A DNA stretch of 64,000 bases from Lentilactobacillus raoultii. GTDB lineage: Bacteria; Bacillota; Bacilli; Lactobacillales; Lactobacillaceae. Made by a program: the position numbers and the translations under genes. The stretch spans positions 1 through 64,000 of the forward strand of contig NZ_LS422985.1 of the NCBI RefSeq assembly GCF_900411375.1, given 5' to 3'. Position 1 is the first letter of the stretch, and each line of letters begins with the position of its first letter. The notes under the pieces are model-generated. The model ran no database searches. It was not told the origin of the DNA and saw only the letters and a program-made list of their open reading frames with translations. Positions 17,660-27,253 of the stretch are shown here, piece by piece.

Positions 17660-17715
17660 GTATTGAATTGTATGCAGTTATTCAAAGTCAAACCTATTCA
17701 TGTGAGGTGAACGAG

Positions 17716-19281
17716 TTGCCACTACTATCAGTATCAAATCTTTCAATGAGTTTTGCCGAGAAGGATTTGTATAAAGATGCCGAGTTTACCTTGGAAAAGG
17801 GTGAACATATGGGGGTGGTTGGCCAAAACGGGGTCGGTAAATCAACCTTAATTAAGATTATTACCGATTCGCAGCTGCCACTAACCGGCGACATCAAATG
17901 GCAAAAAAATATTAAAATCGGCTACTTGGATCAATACGCCGATATTGAAGATGATTTAACCCTGATCCAGTTTCTACGGACGGCGTTTGCGGACTTGTAT
18001 CAAAAAAACGAAACGCTGACTAAATTGTATGAAAAGTACGCGGAAACCGCAGATGATAAACTGCTGGAACGCGCTGGGACTATTCAGGATGAATTAGATT
18101 CCAGTGATTTTTACGACATTGATACCCGCATTGAGCAAACCGTTGTCGGCTTAGGCCTTGATAGCATTGGTCGGGACCACTTAGTTGGTAAGATGTCCGG
18201 TGGTCAACGTTCCAAGATTATTTTGGCTAAAATGTTACTGGCCGATCCGGACGTGATTTTACTTGATGAGCCGACCAACTACTTGGATGTCAACCAAATC
18301 GAATGGCTGGTTGATTATTTAAATGGCTTTAGCGGGGCGGCCATGGTAGTTTCCCACGACTACGACTTTTTAGATCGAATCACCAATTGTATTATAAATA
18401 TTGCTTTTGGTAAGATTACTAAATACCGAGGCAATTTCAAGAAAGCCATGCGTCAGCGACAGGAACGTGAAGAATTTCAACAGAAGCAGTATGAAAAGCA
18501 ACAGGTTGAAATTGAAAAGGCTGAGCGATTTATTCGTAAGAACAAAGCTGGCTCCAAATCAACGATGGCTAAATCCCGTGAGAAAAAACTGGCCCATATG
18601 GAAAAAATTGATCCGCCTTCGACTAATATTTCCGCCAGCTTCAACTTTCCGTATGAAGATACCGGTTCCCACGAAGCGTTAACGGTCGATAAATTATCGG
18701 TTGGGTACAACAAACCTTTGTTGGCTCCGGTGACTTTCACCATTTCAATGGGCGAGAAAGTTGGCTTTAGCGGTTTTAACGGGGTTGGTAAGTCGACCTT
18801 AATTAAGACGATTCTGAAAAAGATCCCGGCAAAGGGTGGGACCGCCAAGTTTTCACCGTCGGCGATTGTGAATTACTTTAGCCAAGATTTAGCTTGGGAC
18901 AATAAGCGAATGACGCCGATGCAGATTATCGCGGATAAGTATCCAAAATTGACGCAGCGAACAATTCGAACCAAGCTAGCCAAGTGTGGGCTGGACGCGC
19001 AAAATGCCGTCAAACCGATTCATGAGCTTTCTGGTGGCGAGCAGACCAAGGTTAAGCTGGCAATGATGGAGTTTGTTCCCAGCAACTTTTTAATCATGGA
19101 TGAGCCGACCAACCATTTGGATGAAGAGACTAAGGAAGCCTTGAAGCGGGCAATTGACCGCTTTGCCGGCAACGTGATTATTGTCAGCCATGAAAGCAGC
19201 TTTTATGATGGCTTGGTCGACAAAGTCTTAAACGTCGAAAAGTTGAGTTTGCGTGAACGCGCCAAAAATGAAACGCTGTAA
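17716..19281 (+). CDS. ABC-F family ATPase
   Basis: A 521-residue soluble protein with two ABC ATPase domains and no membrane segment. Walker A GQNGVGKST and GFNGVGKST, signatures MSGGQRSK and LSGGEQTK, and Walker B LLDEPTNYLD and IMDEPTNHLD are intact. The charged inter-domain linker (KAERFIRKNKAGSKSTMAKSREKK) is the ribosome-contacting P-site tip region of ABC-F proteins. The role is translation rescue or ribosome-targeting drug protection. The TTG at 17716 is preferred because GAGGTG ends 6 bases upstream. Confidence 0.92.
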   Translation: MPLLSVSNLSMSFAEKDLYKDAEFTLEKGEHMGVVGQNGVGKSTLIKIITDSQLPLTGDIKWQKNIKIGYLDQYADIEDDLTLIQFLRTAFADLYQKNETLTKLYEKYAETADDKLLERAGTIQDELDSSDFYDIDTRIEQTVVGLGLDSIGRDHLVGKMSGGQRSKIILAKMLLADPDVILLDEPTNYLDVNQIEWLVDYLNGFSGAAMVVSHDYDFLDRITNCIINIAFGKITKYRGNFKKAMRQRQEREEFQQKQYEKQQVEIEKAERFIRKNKAGSKSTMAKSREKKLAHMEKIDPPSTNISASFNFPYEDTGSHEALTVDKLSVGYNKPLLAPVTFTISMGEKVGFSGFNGVGKSTLIKTILKKIPAKGGTAKFSPSAIVNYFSQDLAWDNKRMTPMQIIADKYPKLTQRTIRTKLAKCGLDAQNAVKPIHELSGGEQTKVKLAMMEFVPSNFLIMDEPTNHLDEETKEALKRAIDRFAGNVIIVSHESSFYDGLVDKVLNVEKLSLRERAKNETL

Positions 19282-19301
19282 ATAGTCATAAAATTAACTA
19301 A

Positions 19302-19347
19302 AAAAACGGTTCCTATTTCGATAATCGAAGATGGGGACCGTTTTTAT
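19302..19347. terminator. Bidirectional terminator
   Basis: AAAAACGGTTCC pairs with GGGACCGTTTTT (19334-19345), with an inner TTCGAT/ATCGAA stem. It lies between the converging ABC-F gene and the orphan gene. Confidence 0.85.
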
Positions 19348-19388
19348 TTATCTTAATTTTGTAAACAGAGATAATTTTAATCTGACGG

Positions 19389-19742
19389 CTATCTACCAGT
19401 ATATTCTCTGTAATATTGGTGAATGCAGTGTTTTAGAATCCAACTATCCCGATCCGAAATACTACCGATGTAGTCGGCACTGGTTAAGTCCGGTTTCTTC
19501 ACCGGCAATGATTGGCCAATATCGACAAATGAAGGTTCTTTTAACCCCGACAAATGCCAGTCTTTAAGTGGGCAAAAGCGGTTTAGTTCTTCATCTTCCT
19601 GACTCAGTAGTTTAAAGAAATACCAGTCGGCATCGGCTGGCGAATTCGGGATCTCTGGTCGCCAAGCCTCAGCTGTTGACGTGGGGTAAGGCAAATAAAT
19701 CCCCTTAACGTGATTGACTCGAAAAATTTTTGCTCTCGACAT
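19389..19742 (-). CDS. Hypothetical protein, faint MazF/PemK resemblance
   Basis: A 117-residue soluble protein, not firmly assigned. A good GGAGG precedes the ATG. The segment LSGLKEPSFVDIGQSLPVKKPDL followed by YIGSISDRD is reminiscent of the PS-V-D...L...IG.LS..D pattern of MazF/PemK-fold proteins, but the N-terminal catalytic strands are not convincing. It is divergent from the equally orphan gene at 19899-20321. Function unknown. Confidence 0.7.
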   Translation of the reverse strand: MSRAKIFRVNHVKGIYLPYPTSTAEAWRPEIPNSPADADWYFFKLLSQEDEELNRFCPLKDWHLSGLKEPSFVDIGQSLPVKKPDLTSADYIGSISDRDSWILKHCIHQYYREYTGR

Positions 19743-19898
19743 CTTTTTTCCTCCAGTATAGTTAGCCCGTAATGGGGCCCTCTATATACTACATACGTAA
19801 AGAAAGTTTATTTTTTGACCTTTTTTCTAATTTGAAAACAATTTTTAGCCCATTCTGCTATGATTGACATCGACAAGAAAAATGATGGAGGAACTGAG

Positions 19899-20321
19899 AT
19901 GCAAACAGGAAATAACCCACAAATCAAATACGATCTTAGTCTGATTAAAAAATGGCAAGCCCAACTTGGTTTTTCGGATGATCAGGTTCAATCCGTGCTT
20001 CGAGTGGCTAATTACGCCACCTTTATGGCTGGAAAGGCAGCACCCGAAGCTTATGATCCGGCCACCGACCGATTCAGAAAAGTGGCGTTTCAACGCTTAA
20101 TGCCAAATTTGGATATGCGCTCAGCTTATCTATTAAACGGCATTAAGTTTGAAATTCGGTCACTAAAATTAACCCCTGATCAGGTTCAAAAAATTACCGG
20201 GGTGACTCAATCAGAATACGATCAGTTCTTGGCAGGGCAGTCGGATCGCTTGTTGTATGAGGATGCTTTTGACAGAATGGGCGTGTATTATTATCAGCAT
20301 GTTGGCAATCAATTAAACTAA
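19899..20321 (+). CDS. Hypothetical protein, possibly helix-turn-helix
   Basis: A 140-residue helical protein. The region around LTPDQVQKITGVTQSEYDQFLAG (about 90-112) has the spacing of a helix-turn-helix. No membrane segment. The start at 19899 has GGAGG seven bases before it; the frame extends 13 codons further upstream without a ribosome site. It shares an upstream region with the leftward gene at 19389-19742. Confidence 0.7.
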   Translation: MQTGNNPQIKYDLSLIKKWQAQLGFSDDQVQSVLRVANYATFMAGKAAPEAYDPATDRFRKVAFQRLMPNLDMRSAYLLNGIKFEIRSLKLTPDQVQKITGVTQSEYDQFLAGQSDRLLYEDAFDRMGVYYYQHVGNQLN

Positions 20322-20378
20322 ATCATTTCTCTTCTGCAAAGCCTTTTGTAAATGTTTGGTTGAGCTAATTTGTAGTTT

Positions 20379-20426
20379 AAAACCGGCACTTGTTTTCACT
20401 TTTGTGAGAATAAGTGCCGGTTTTTT
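20379..20426 (+). terminator. Terminator after the orphan gene
   Basis: A perfect 13-bp stem (AAAACCGGCACTT) followed by a T run. Confidence 0.88.
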
Positions 20427-20455
20427 CTAATCAAGAGAGTGTGATTGTTATATCG

Positions 20456-20494
20456 AAAAAGTCGGGAACCTGGTCATTTAAGTCCTCGACTTTT
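20456..20494 (-). terminator. Terminator after pip
   Basis: AAAAGTCG pairs with CGACTTTT (20487-20494) directly downstream of the leftward peptidase gene. Confidence 0.7.
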
Positions 20495-20503
20495 CATTAA
20501 TGA

Positions 20504-21415
20504 TTATTGATTAAATGTCCCATCCTCAACCTGACGGATAAAGTCAGCCAAATGTTTGTAGTAAACGTCTGGATTATCAACCATGTGGTGGTGACCACCC
20601 TTTGGCGTTGAAACAAATTTAGCATTCGGAATCATCTGCGCCATTCGTTTACCGGTTTCAACCGGCATTGTCTCGTGTTCGCCAAACGTAACCAGAGTTG
20701 GCACTTTGATATTTTTGAGGTGATCGGTAAAGTTCCATTCAGCTAATTTGCCGGTAATAACGAATTCATTATCACCTTGGAAGGCCCCGTAAATATCGTT
20801 ATTGGTGACATCGATCAAGTGAGAGAGTTTTGATGGTTGTTTCCGATCAATATAACCCTTATTTAAGATGTCAACGTATGACTGATATTTTTGGTTATCG
20901 TAATCATTGTTAGCTTCACACTTTTTCATGTAAGCAACTTGTTCGGGTGTCAGCGCCTCTTCACGAACTTGTTCCAAGTGCTTGGTGTAATCGTCAATCC
21001 GATCCACCATGGAGGAAATAATGGCGCCCTTTAAATGCATCCCGTACTTTTCAGCATATTCCTGAACCAGTAAGCCACCCCAGGATTGGCCAATTAAGTA
21101 AAAGTTATCCAGTCCGAGCTTGTCCCGCACTTCATCAACTTCATCCAAGAAGTATTCGTATGTCAAAATGTCTTTTCTGACTTGCGGGTCACTGAAATCC
21201 GGACTGTCCGAATACCAAGAGCCTAACTGATCATACATTGTGACCTGAACGTTAAGCCCCTGTTTTTTTAATTGCTTGGCAGCATCTTCCCAGTATTCGT
21301 GTTCACCACCGGGACCACCATGAAGGGCTAGAAGATGAATGTCACCTTCGCCCTGAGTATTGGTCCACAAATGATAACCGTTGTTCAACGTAATGATTTT
21401 GGTTCCTTGTCGCAT
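20504..21415 (-). CDS. pip: Prolyl iminopeptidase (alpha/beta hydrolase)
   Basis: A 303-residue cytosolic serine peptidase that removes N-terminal proline from peptides. LHGGPGG (oxyanion loop, about 31-37) and the nucleophile elbow GQSWGG with S111 are clear, as is the late His-rich GGHHHM. Oddly, the usual G-x-x-D-E-x-x-P acid segment reads GEHETMP, so the acid member of the triad is not obvious. The ATG at 21415 is chosen because AGGTGG lies 5 bases upstream. It lies about 58 bases downstream of pepX on the same strand. Confidence 0.88.
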   Translation of the reverse strand: MRQGTKIITLNNGYHLWTNTQGEGDIHLLALHGGPGGEHEYWEDAAKQLKKQGLNVQVTMYDQLGSWYSDSPDFSDPQVRKDILTYEYFLDEVDEVRDKLGLDNFYLIGQSWGGLLVQEYAEKYGMHLKGAIISSMVDRIDDYTKHLEQVREEALTPEQVAYMKKCEANNDYDNQKYQSYVDILNKGYIDRKQPSKLSHLIDVTNNDIYGAFQGDNEFVITGKLAEWNFTDHLKNIKVPTLVTFGEHETMPVETGKRMAQMIPNAKFVSTPKGGHHHMVDNPDVYYKHLADFIRQVEDGTFNQ

Positions 21416-21473
21416 TAAAACCACCTGTGCTTTCTAAATTTGTCTAGTTAATCATATGATAACACTTTCGCTT

Positions 21474-23903
21474 TTATTCAGCATTGGCCCCAAGTAAGGG
21501 GAGGGTTAAAGTTGAATCGTCTAAATTGACGGTGTAGTTGATTGACTGATTCCCCCGAATTGTATAATTCATATCAGTTGCGTAAATCACAATTCCCAAT
21601 TGATGGCCGGCCAACAATCGCCAGAAAGTTGGTTGAAAGGTCAGTTCAAATGAATAAAATTGCCCGGGCCTTAAGTCATCGACTCGATAGGTATTTTCAC
21701 GGTTCTGCATGTTTAAATGAGCGTCAGTAAACTTTTTGTAAGCTGAGGCCTTTTTTTCAAGCGTAAATTCCTTTAAATCATCTTTTCGCCATTGATAACC
21801 GGTGATAATTTTTTGGGCAGCTAACACTTGTGGGGTGGCAGTTAAACGTTTGGCCTTTCCATAATCGATTAGTGCCACGCTTAACAGTCCAATGTCAGCG
21901 CTGCTGGCAGCTCGAAGCGTTATCTTGGCCTGGCCATCGACTACCAAATCATGTTTTAAAGGTTCGGAAACCAATTGAATAGCGTGTTGATCCATTTTAG
22001 AATGCGATTTGGTTAACAAGGCATGTTGCCACTTGGAAGGTTCCTTAACGTAGTGTTTGAACAAATCTTCATCTAAGTGATCGCTAAAAGTGTTGTTCTC
22101 ATTTAAATTGGTAAACCGCCGGTCGGCCAGTGAATAGGTGTCGACGTTGGCATCAGCGCCCCAGTCCTGATATGTGCGCCAGGTTTCCGGTTGGGCATTA
22201 TCCTGCACTAAAACATCTGGCAGCACTTGGTTGGCGTGATTTTCAATCTCATAGAGTTTGTTGGATAACCAGAGATTAACCAAATCGGTGTAATCAACCG
22301 ATCGGAAATTGTTTAAGTACTCGTGTTGTCCCTGATGCAAAATCAGCTTTTGGGTGATTGGTTCCTGCTTTAACCGGTTTCGCAAATGCCAAACGTGGGA
22401 TAATTTAACGTTCCAGTCGTTTAACCCGTGAACTAATAATAAGTCACACTTCACATTGACGTGCTTGAGTAAATTTCGGGCGTCCCAAAAGGCGTTGTAA
22501 TTGCCGGTTGCGCGATCCTGGCCGGTGGTTAAGCTTTTTAGCTGTTTTTGCCAAGTATCCTTAATTTTCAAATAATCGGCAGCCGTCTGTTCACGGCTGA
22601 AAGTCAACTCGCCCAAGACGTCGGTATCCTCACCCTGAAAGCCACCCGGGGCAACGACTAATCCGTTTTCCCGATAATAATCGTAGTAATTTGAAATGCC
22701 GGCTTCAACCACCGCCGTTTTCAGTCCGGCAACGCCGGTTAAGGCGGCGGCCGTTGACAACGTCCCTAAGTAAGAGCGGCCGGTCATTCCGACGTTGCCG
22801 TTACTCCACCAGGCATCGATTTTAATCTGGTCGGTGCGATTGGTAAAGGCGGTGCGATCCCCATGAAGCCATTCAATAATGGCGGTTGCGGACAACGTTT
22901 CGTCACGAGTACCAGTGGTTCTGACGCCATCGGAATCCTTGGTTCCAATTCCAGCTGAATAAATGACCGCAAAACCACGGGCTAAGAAGTAATCATTAAG
23001 TGAGTAGGTCCAACCCTTAACAAAGGTTTCTTCAGCTACTTCGGTTGATCCTTTAATGCTTCGGGGTGCCGGCAACTCAGGTTGGGTTTCATCGGCCTCA
23101 ATGTCAGCATAGGTGGCGTGATTAGGCTGCTTGTGTTCAAGTGGATGATTGACGTCATGAGTCAATCGATCAGCGGTTTTGTCATTGGTTCCCTGATCAT
23201 AAGGACTGGCTGTAAAGATCACCGGGACCTTTAAGCCATCCTCGGTATTAGCCGGCCGAATGATTTCTGCTTTTAGCAAGTCGCGTTGACCATCGTGATC
23301 AGTGTCTAAGGAAGACTCAACATAGACGACATCGCGAATCAACTGACTGGTATCAAAGACAGCTTGGGCTTTGCCGTTAAAAAAGAGGGGTCGTTTTAAC
23401 TGCTGATCGCCAGCAAATTGCGCGTAGTAACCTTGACCAGCCAATTGATCAATTAAAGTTTGGCCAAATTTGGTCCGGGTATTTAATAAGCGGTACCAGG
23501 CGTCGATCAATTGATCACGACTGAGGGAATCGGCAACATCAGCGATTGGCAAGCTAAATTTGGTCAGGGCAGCCAATGGATCAGTCAGGTCAAAATCCAA
23601 GCCGACTTGAAAACCCAGTAGTTGAAGCGCCACATTGTAAAAAGCCGTTTTGGAAACGCCGCTTTGTTTGATGGTGTAATCGTAAGCGTTAAGTTCGGGT
23701 GTGGCCATCAGATTAGCGACCTTTCGAATGCGAACAGCGCGACTTTGGCGTTTTTCTAAATAGAATTTAAGTAATAATGCCCGATACAACATGACCGGAT
23801 CAGCCATTTTTTGGGTTCTGGCGGACAGAAAGCGAATGTCTGCCAATTCTTTGATGATTTGTTCGTGAGAAGGTTGAACATAGGCGAATTGATTGATTTT
23901 CAA
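21474..23903 (-). CDS. pepX: Xaa-Pro dipeptidyl-peptidase PepX
   Basis: An 809-residue S15 peptidase, a classic intracellular enzyme of lactic acid bacteria that releases X-Pro dipeptides from casein-type peptides. The catalytic triad is visible with the expected spacing: S377 in GRSYLG, D496 in HGLNDWNV and H527 in HQGQHEY. The N-terminal helical dimerisation domain (about 1-190) and the C-terminal jelly-roll are both present. The start codon is TTG at 23903 with GGAGG upstream. It works with Pip and with the Opp importer encoded at 49761-53796. Confidence 0.96.
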   Translation of the reverse strand: MKINQFAYVQPSHEQIIKELADIRFLSARTQKMADPVMLYRALLLKFYLEKRQSRAVRIRKVANLMATPELNAYDYTIKQSGVSKTAFYNVALQLLGFQVGLDFDLTDPLAALTKFSLPIADVADSLSRDQLIDAWYRLLNTRTKFGQTLIDQLAGQGYYAQFAGDQQLKRPLFFNGKAQAVFDTSQLIRDVVYVESSLDTDHDGQRDLLKAEIIRPANTEDGLKVPVIFTASPYDQGTNDKTADRLTHDVNHPLEHKQPNHATYADIEADETQPELPAPRSIKGSTEVAEETFVKGWTYSLNDYFLARGFAVIYSAGIGTKDSDGVRTTGTRDETLSATAIIEWLHGDRTAFTNRTDQIKIDAWWSNGNVGMTGRSYLGTLSTAAALTGVAGLKTAVVEAGISNYYDYYRENGLVVAPGGFQGEDTDVLGELTFSREQTAADYLKIKDTWQKQLKSLTTGQDRATGNYNAFWDARNLLKHVNVKCDLLLVHGLNDWNVKLSHVWHLRNRLKQEPITQKLILHQGQHEYLNNFRSVDYTDLVNLWLSNKLYEIENHANQVLPDVLVQDNAQPETWRTYQDWGADANVDTYSLADRRFTNLNENNTFSDHLDEDLFKHYVKEPSKWQHALLTKSHSKMDQHAIQLVSEPLKHDLVVDGQAKITLRAASSADIGLLSVALIDYGKAKRLTATPQVLAAQKIITGYQWRKDDLKEFTLEKKASAYKKFTDAHLNMQNRENTYRVDDLRPGQFYSFELTFQPTFWRLLAGHQLGIVIYATDMNYTIRGNQSINYTVNLDDSTLTLPLLGANAE

Positions 23904-24016
23904 AAAGAGACCTCCAATGATTTAAGAAAAATTCTAATTAACCATATTATACCGTAAGTCGCTGATTTTAATAGTGGGAGACAGCTATCTGCCAAAACTG
24001 GTTAGATAAAGCTCAG

Positions 24017-25240
24017 TCAAGGCAACAAATGATGGGGATTCCTTTTTCGGTACTGATGGGGCGTTTCACCGGTTTGCTGTTTAAATACCCTGGCAAAATA
24101 AGTTAAGTCGTTATACCCCAGCAGGCCGGCAATCTCAGTGATTGAAAGTTGGGGATTCATCAAATAGGTTTTAGCTAAAGCAATCCGCCGTTGATTAACG
24201 AATTGCGTAAAAGTTCGGCCGGTTTCTGATTTAAATTGCCGAGCCAGATAAGCGGGATTGGTGTGAAGGAAATGAGCGGTTGCCGTTAAGGAGATGAAAT
24301 GACCAAGGTGAATCAAAATAAAGTCGATGGTTCGCTTGATCAAGGGACTCACGCCGCTTATGGCAACGTCTGCAACTAATTGGGTATATTCGTGGAGCAT
24401 GGCACTCACCAAGTTTTCCAATCCCTGAAGCGTTTGTTGCTTTTCAATCAGGATTGCGTATTTTTCGGAAAGGCTGTCGAGAAATACCGGGTGGACCCCA
24501 CCGCGGCCGGCCGCAATTCGGCACACGGTATTATTGACAAAACAGATATTTTTGCCTGAACGTAGTGGTTGGTTTGGAATTCGATTGCTGAAAAGAGACA
24601 CTAGTTTAGGCATGGTTCGTTGAAAATGGGCCAAATTGGTCAGATCACCGGTTGAGACCAGTTGCATCATTTTGGCTTCTAATTGATAGCGCCGATCAAT
24701 GGCAGCTTGGGTCTGATCGTTAATGGCCGTCACGGTTTGGGCTTGAAGCGGTTGGTCATGATGGTGTAGCCGTTGTGATTGGGGATGGGCAACCGGTCGT
24801 GAAAACAACGTGACCAGTAACTGGCCGGTTGCGGCGACGTTTTCAGCATCCAAAAGTGGCAGTGCATTGTAGAACTGGGTCAGTTGACGCTGCTCACTGG
24901 CAGTTAACGACGTTTTCAACAGGAGCTGGCTGACCATATTGACAGTCATCGTTTTGGCGATAAAGGGACCTACAAGACAAAGACCGGTTAGGTGAGCTTT
25001 CTCGAACATTCCGATGGCTAAATAATCCAATTGCGTGGCGTCATCATAATGTAGATAGAAGTTGGCCGAATGGGCTTTCAAAATTGATTGAACTTGATCG
25101 ATGTTTGGTGAAAACTGAAATTCAGATGAACTAGCAGCGGTTGACTGATAGGCGACTTGGCCGTTTAAACTAATTAATTGAACGTCTAATTGAGTGATTT
25201 TGTGAAATAATTTAGCAGATTCGATGCTGGTTTGATACAC
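24017..25240 (-). CDS. AraC-family transcriptional regulator
   Basis: A 407-residue regulator with two helix-turn-helix motifs in the last ~100 residues (SLTATAHFLHTNPAYLARQFKSETG and SITEIAGLLGYNDLTYFARVFKQQTG). The large N-terminal part is a ligand-sensing region not assigned to a known domain. The GTG at 25240 is used as start (GGGAGG 10 bases upstream); this removes 13 codons that overlap the cre site. It is divergent from the beta-glucuronidase gene, which it probably activates in response to a glucuronide. Confidence 0.88.
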   Translation of the reverse strand: MYQTSIESAKLFHKITQLDVQLISLNGQVAYQSTAASSSEFQFSPNIDQVQSILKAHSANFYLHYDDATQLDYLAIGMFEKAHLTGLCLVGPFIAKTMTVNMVSQLLLKTSLTASEQRQLTQFYNALPLLDAENVAATGQLLVTLFSRPVAHPQSQRLHHHDQPLQAQTVTAINDQTQAAIDRRYQLEAKMMQLVSTGDLTNLAHFQRTMPKLVSLFSNRIPNQPLRSGKNICFVNNTVCRIAAGRGGVHPVFLDSLSEKYAILIEKQQTLQGLENLVSAMLHEYTQLVADVAISGVSPLIKRTIDFILIHLGHFISLTATAHFLHTNPAYLARQFKSETGRTFTQFVNQRRIALAKTYLMNPQLSITEIAGLLGYNDLTYFARVFKQQTGETPHQYRKRNPHHLLP

Positions 25241-25264
25241 GATAATTGGGCCTCCCTTTTGTAT

Positions 25265-25278
25265 TGTGATCGCTTTCA
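25265..25278. promoter_or_regulatory. Perfect cre site between araC-type regulator and beta-glucuronidase
   Basis: TGTGATCGCTTTCA; the reverse strand TGAAAGCGATCACA fits the consensus TGWNANCGNTNWCA at every position. It lies 25 bases upstream of the regulator start, so CcpA should act on the regulator and possibly on the divergent gene. Confidence 0.75.
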
Positions 25279-25283
25279 ATAAA

Positions 25284-25317
25284 AGTTAAATAAGTCCAAC
25301 TTTAGTTAAAATAGTCC
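25284..25317 (+). promoter_or_regulatory. Tandem direct repeats, probable AraC-type operator
   Basis: AGTTAAATAAGTCC (25284-25297) and AGTTAAAATAGTCC (25304-25317) match at 12 of 14 positions and start exactly 20 bases apart, two helical turns. Tandem direct repeats at this spacing, upstream of the activated promoter, are typical of AraC-family activators. Confidence 0.65.
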
Positions 25318-25430
25318 GAGTAAGTTAATCTTAAATCAATTATATTAAAGATACTTAATCAGCAGCAAGCCTCAATTTTTCCTTAAAAGGCTTGTTGAAG
25401 TCAATTAACTAATCAATGGAGGAATTCAAG

Positions 25431-27245
25431 ATGTTATATCCAATTACGACGGCAAGTCGCACCCTGCTTGATTTATCCGGTTTATGGAAATTCATGATCG
25501 ATCGGGAAGTTCAACCGATTGACCCAAAGCAGCCACTACCAACCGAAACGGTCATTTCAGTTCCGGCCTCTTTCAATGACCAAACGGCTTCACAGGAAAT
25601 TCGAGAGCACGTTGGCTATGTTTGGTACGAAACCAATTTTCGAATTGCCAATCCCTTACGCGATCAGCGGCTGGTTCTGAGATTTGGCTCAGCAACCCAT
25701 GAAGCCTGGGTTTATTTGAATGGTCAAAAGATCACCCATCACAAAGGTGGCTTTACACCCTTTGAAGTGGTGATTAACGACTATTTAAATGATGATAACA
25801 ACCGCTTAACGGTCAAATTAAGCAACATGTTAGATAAGACGACGCTACCGGTTGGTAATTATAGCGAGTCAACCGATGAAAATGGGCATATAACCCGGCG
25901 ACTAGATGAAAACTTTGACTTCTTCAACTATGCCGGCCTGCAAAGACCAGTCAAAATCTATTCGACACCCCAAGACTACATTCAAGATATCACGGTTGTT
26001 CCAGAGGTTGATCTGGCTCATTCCTCGGCCACTGTTCGGGTTAACACACAGGTGGCTGGTCATTTTGATCAACTGAAGGTCACACTTCTAGATCAGGCGG
26101 GCCAATCGGTCGCTGAGGCTTCTGGAACGACGGCTGACTTGACTTTGGCGAATGTCCATTTGTGGCAGCCATTACACGCTTATCTATATACAGCCAAAGT
26201 GACTGGGTTTCGAAATAATGAGATAGTGGATACTTACTCTGAACTGTTTGGTATTCGCAAAATTGAAGTTAAAGCCGGTCAGTTTTTAATTAATGGGCAA
26301 CCCTTCTACTTTAAAGGATTCGGCAAGCACGAGGACACCTATGTTCATGGCCGTGGCTTTAACGAACCAGTGAATGTGTTGGATCTGAGCTTAATGAAAT
26401 CAATGGGCGCCAATTCATTTAGAACGTCACATTATCCTTATTCTGAAGAAATGATGCGGCTTTGTGACCGGGAAGGAATCGTGGTCATTGACGAAACACC
26501 GGCCGTGGGGTTAATTGATTCGTTTAACTTCGATTTATCAGTTTTGGAAAGTGATGATTTTGAAGATGGTACCTGGAAAACTATGAAAACGGCGGCCGCT
26601 CATCAGCAAGTCATTCGCGAAATCATGGCACGGGACAAAAACCATGCGTGTGTGGTCATGTGGTCAATCGCCAATGAAGCAGCGACCTATTCGAAAGGTG
26701 CCCATGATTATTTCAAGCCGTTATTCGACTTAGCCAGAAAGTTGGATCCGCAAAAACGGCCGTGCACGTATACCAGTATCATGATGGCCAATCCGCGGAC
26801 TGATAAATGCGTGGATTTGGTCGATGTGATTGCGTTGAATCGGTATTATGGTTGGTATGTTGGTAACGGGGATCTTAAAGCGGCTGAAAAGGCCACTCGG
26901 GATGAATTACTGGCATATCAGGCAAAATTCCCTGATAAGCCGATTATGTATACGGAATATGGTGCCGACACAGTCGCTGGTTTGCATAGTAACTATGACG
27001 AACCATTTTCAGAAGAGTTCCAGGAAGATTATTACCGAATGGCCAGCAAAGTTTTTGATGAAGTACCACACTTTGTTGGCGAACAGTTGTGGAACTTTGC
27101 GGATTTCCAAACTAAATTTGGTATTCAGCGGGTTCAAGGTAATAAGAAAGGGATCTTTACCAGAGCCCGCGAACCAAAGATGGCGGTGCGTTATTTGAAG
27201 GATCGCTGGGTCCGGATTCCGAGTTTGGGTTATAAGAAATTGTAA
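25431..27245 (+). CDS. uidA: GH2 beta-glucuronidase
   Basis: A 604-residue intracellular GH2 enzyme that releases glucuronic acid from beta-glucuronides, including host or plant conjugates. The acid/base E416 (ANEAAT) and nucleophile E509 (TEYGAD) are present. The N571-x-K573 motif in GNKKGIFTR, which recognises the glucuronate carboxylate, separates it from beta-galactosidases. Length is close to E. coli GUS. The ATG at 25431 has GGAGG 8 bases upstream; an ATG at 25416 has none. No UxaC/UxuA-type genes for glucuronate use are in the window. Confidence 0.95.
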   Translation: MLYPITTASRTLLDLSGLWKFMIDREVQPIDPKQPLPTETVISVPASFNDQTASQEIREHVGYVWYETNFRIANPLRDQRLVLRFGSATHEAWVYLNGQKITHHKGGFTPFEVVINDYLNDDNNRLTVKLSNMLDKTTLPVGNYSESTDENGHITRRLDENFDFFNYAGLQRPVKIYSTPQDYIQDITVVPEVDLAHSSATVRVNTQVAGHFDQLKVTLLDQAGQSVAEASGTTADLTLANVHLWQPLHAYLYTAKVTGFRNNEIVDTYSELFGIRKIEVKAGQFLINGQPFYFKGFGKHEDTYVHGRGFNEPVNVLDLSLMKSMGANSFRTSHYPYSEEMMRLCDREGIVVIDETPAVGLIDSFNFDLSVLESDDFEDGTWKTMKTAAAHQQVIREIMARDKNHACVVMWSIANEAATYSKGAHDYFKPLFDLARKLDPQKRPCTYTSIMMANPRTDKCVDLVDVIALNRYYGWYVGNGDLKAAEKATRDELLAYQAKFPDKPIMYTEYGADTVAGLHSNYDEPFSEEFQEDYYRMASKVFDEVPHFVGEQLWNFADFQTKFGIQRVQGNKKGIFTRAREPKMAVRYLKDRWVRIPSLGYKKL

Positions 27246-27253
27246 ATTAATCA

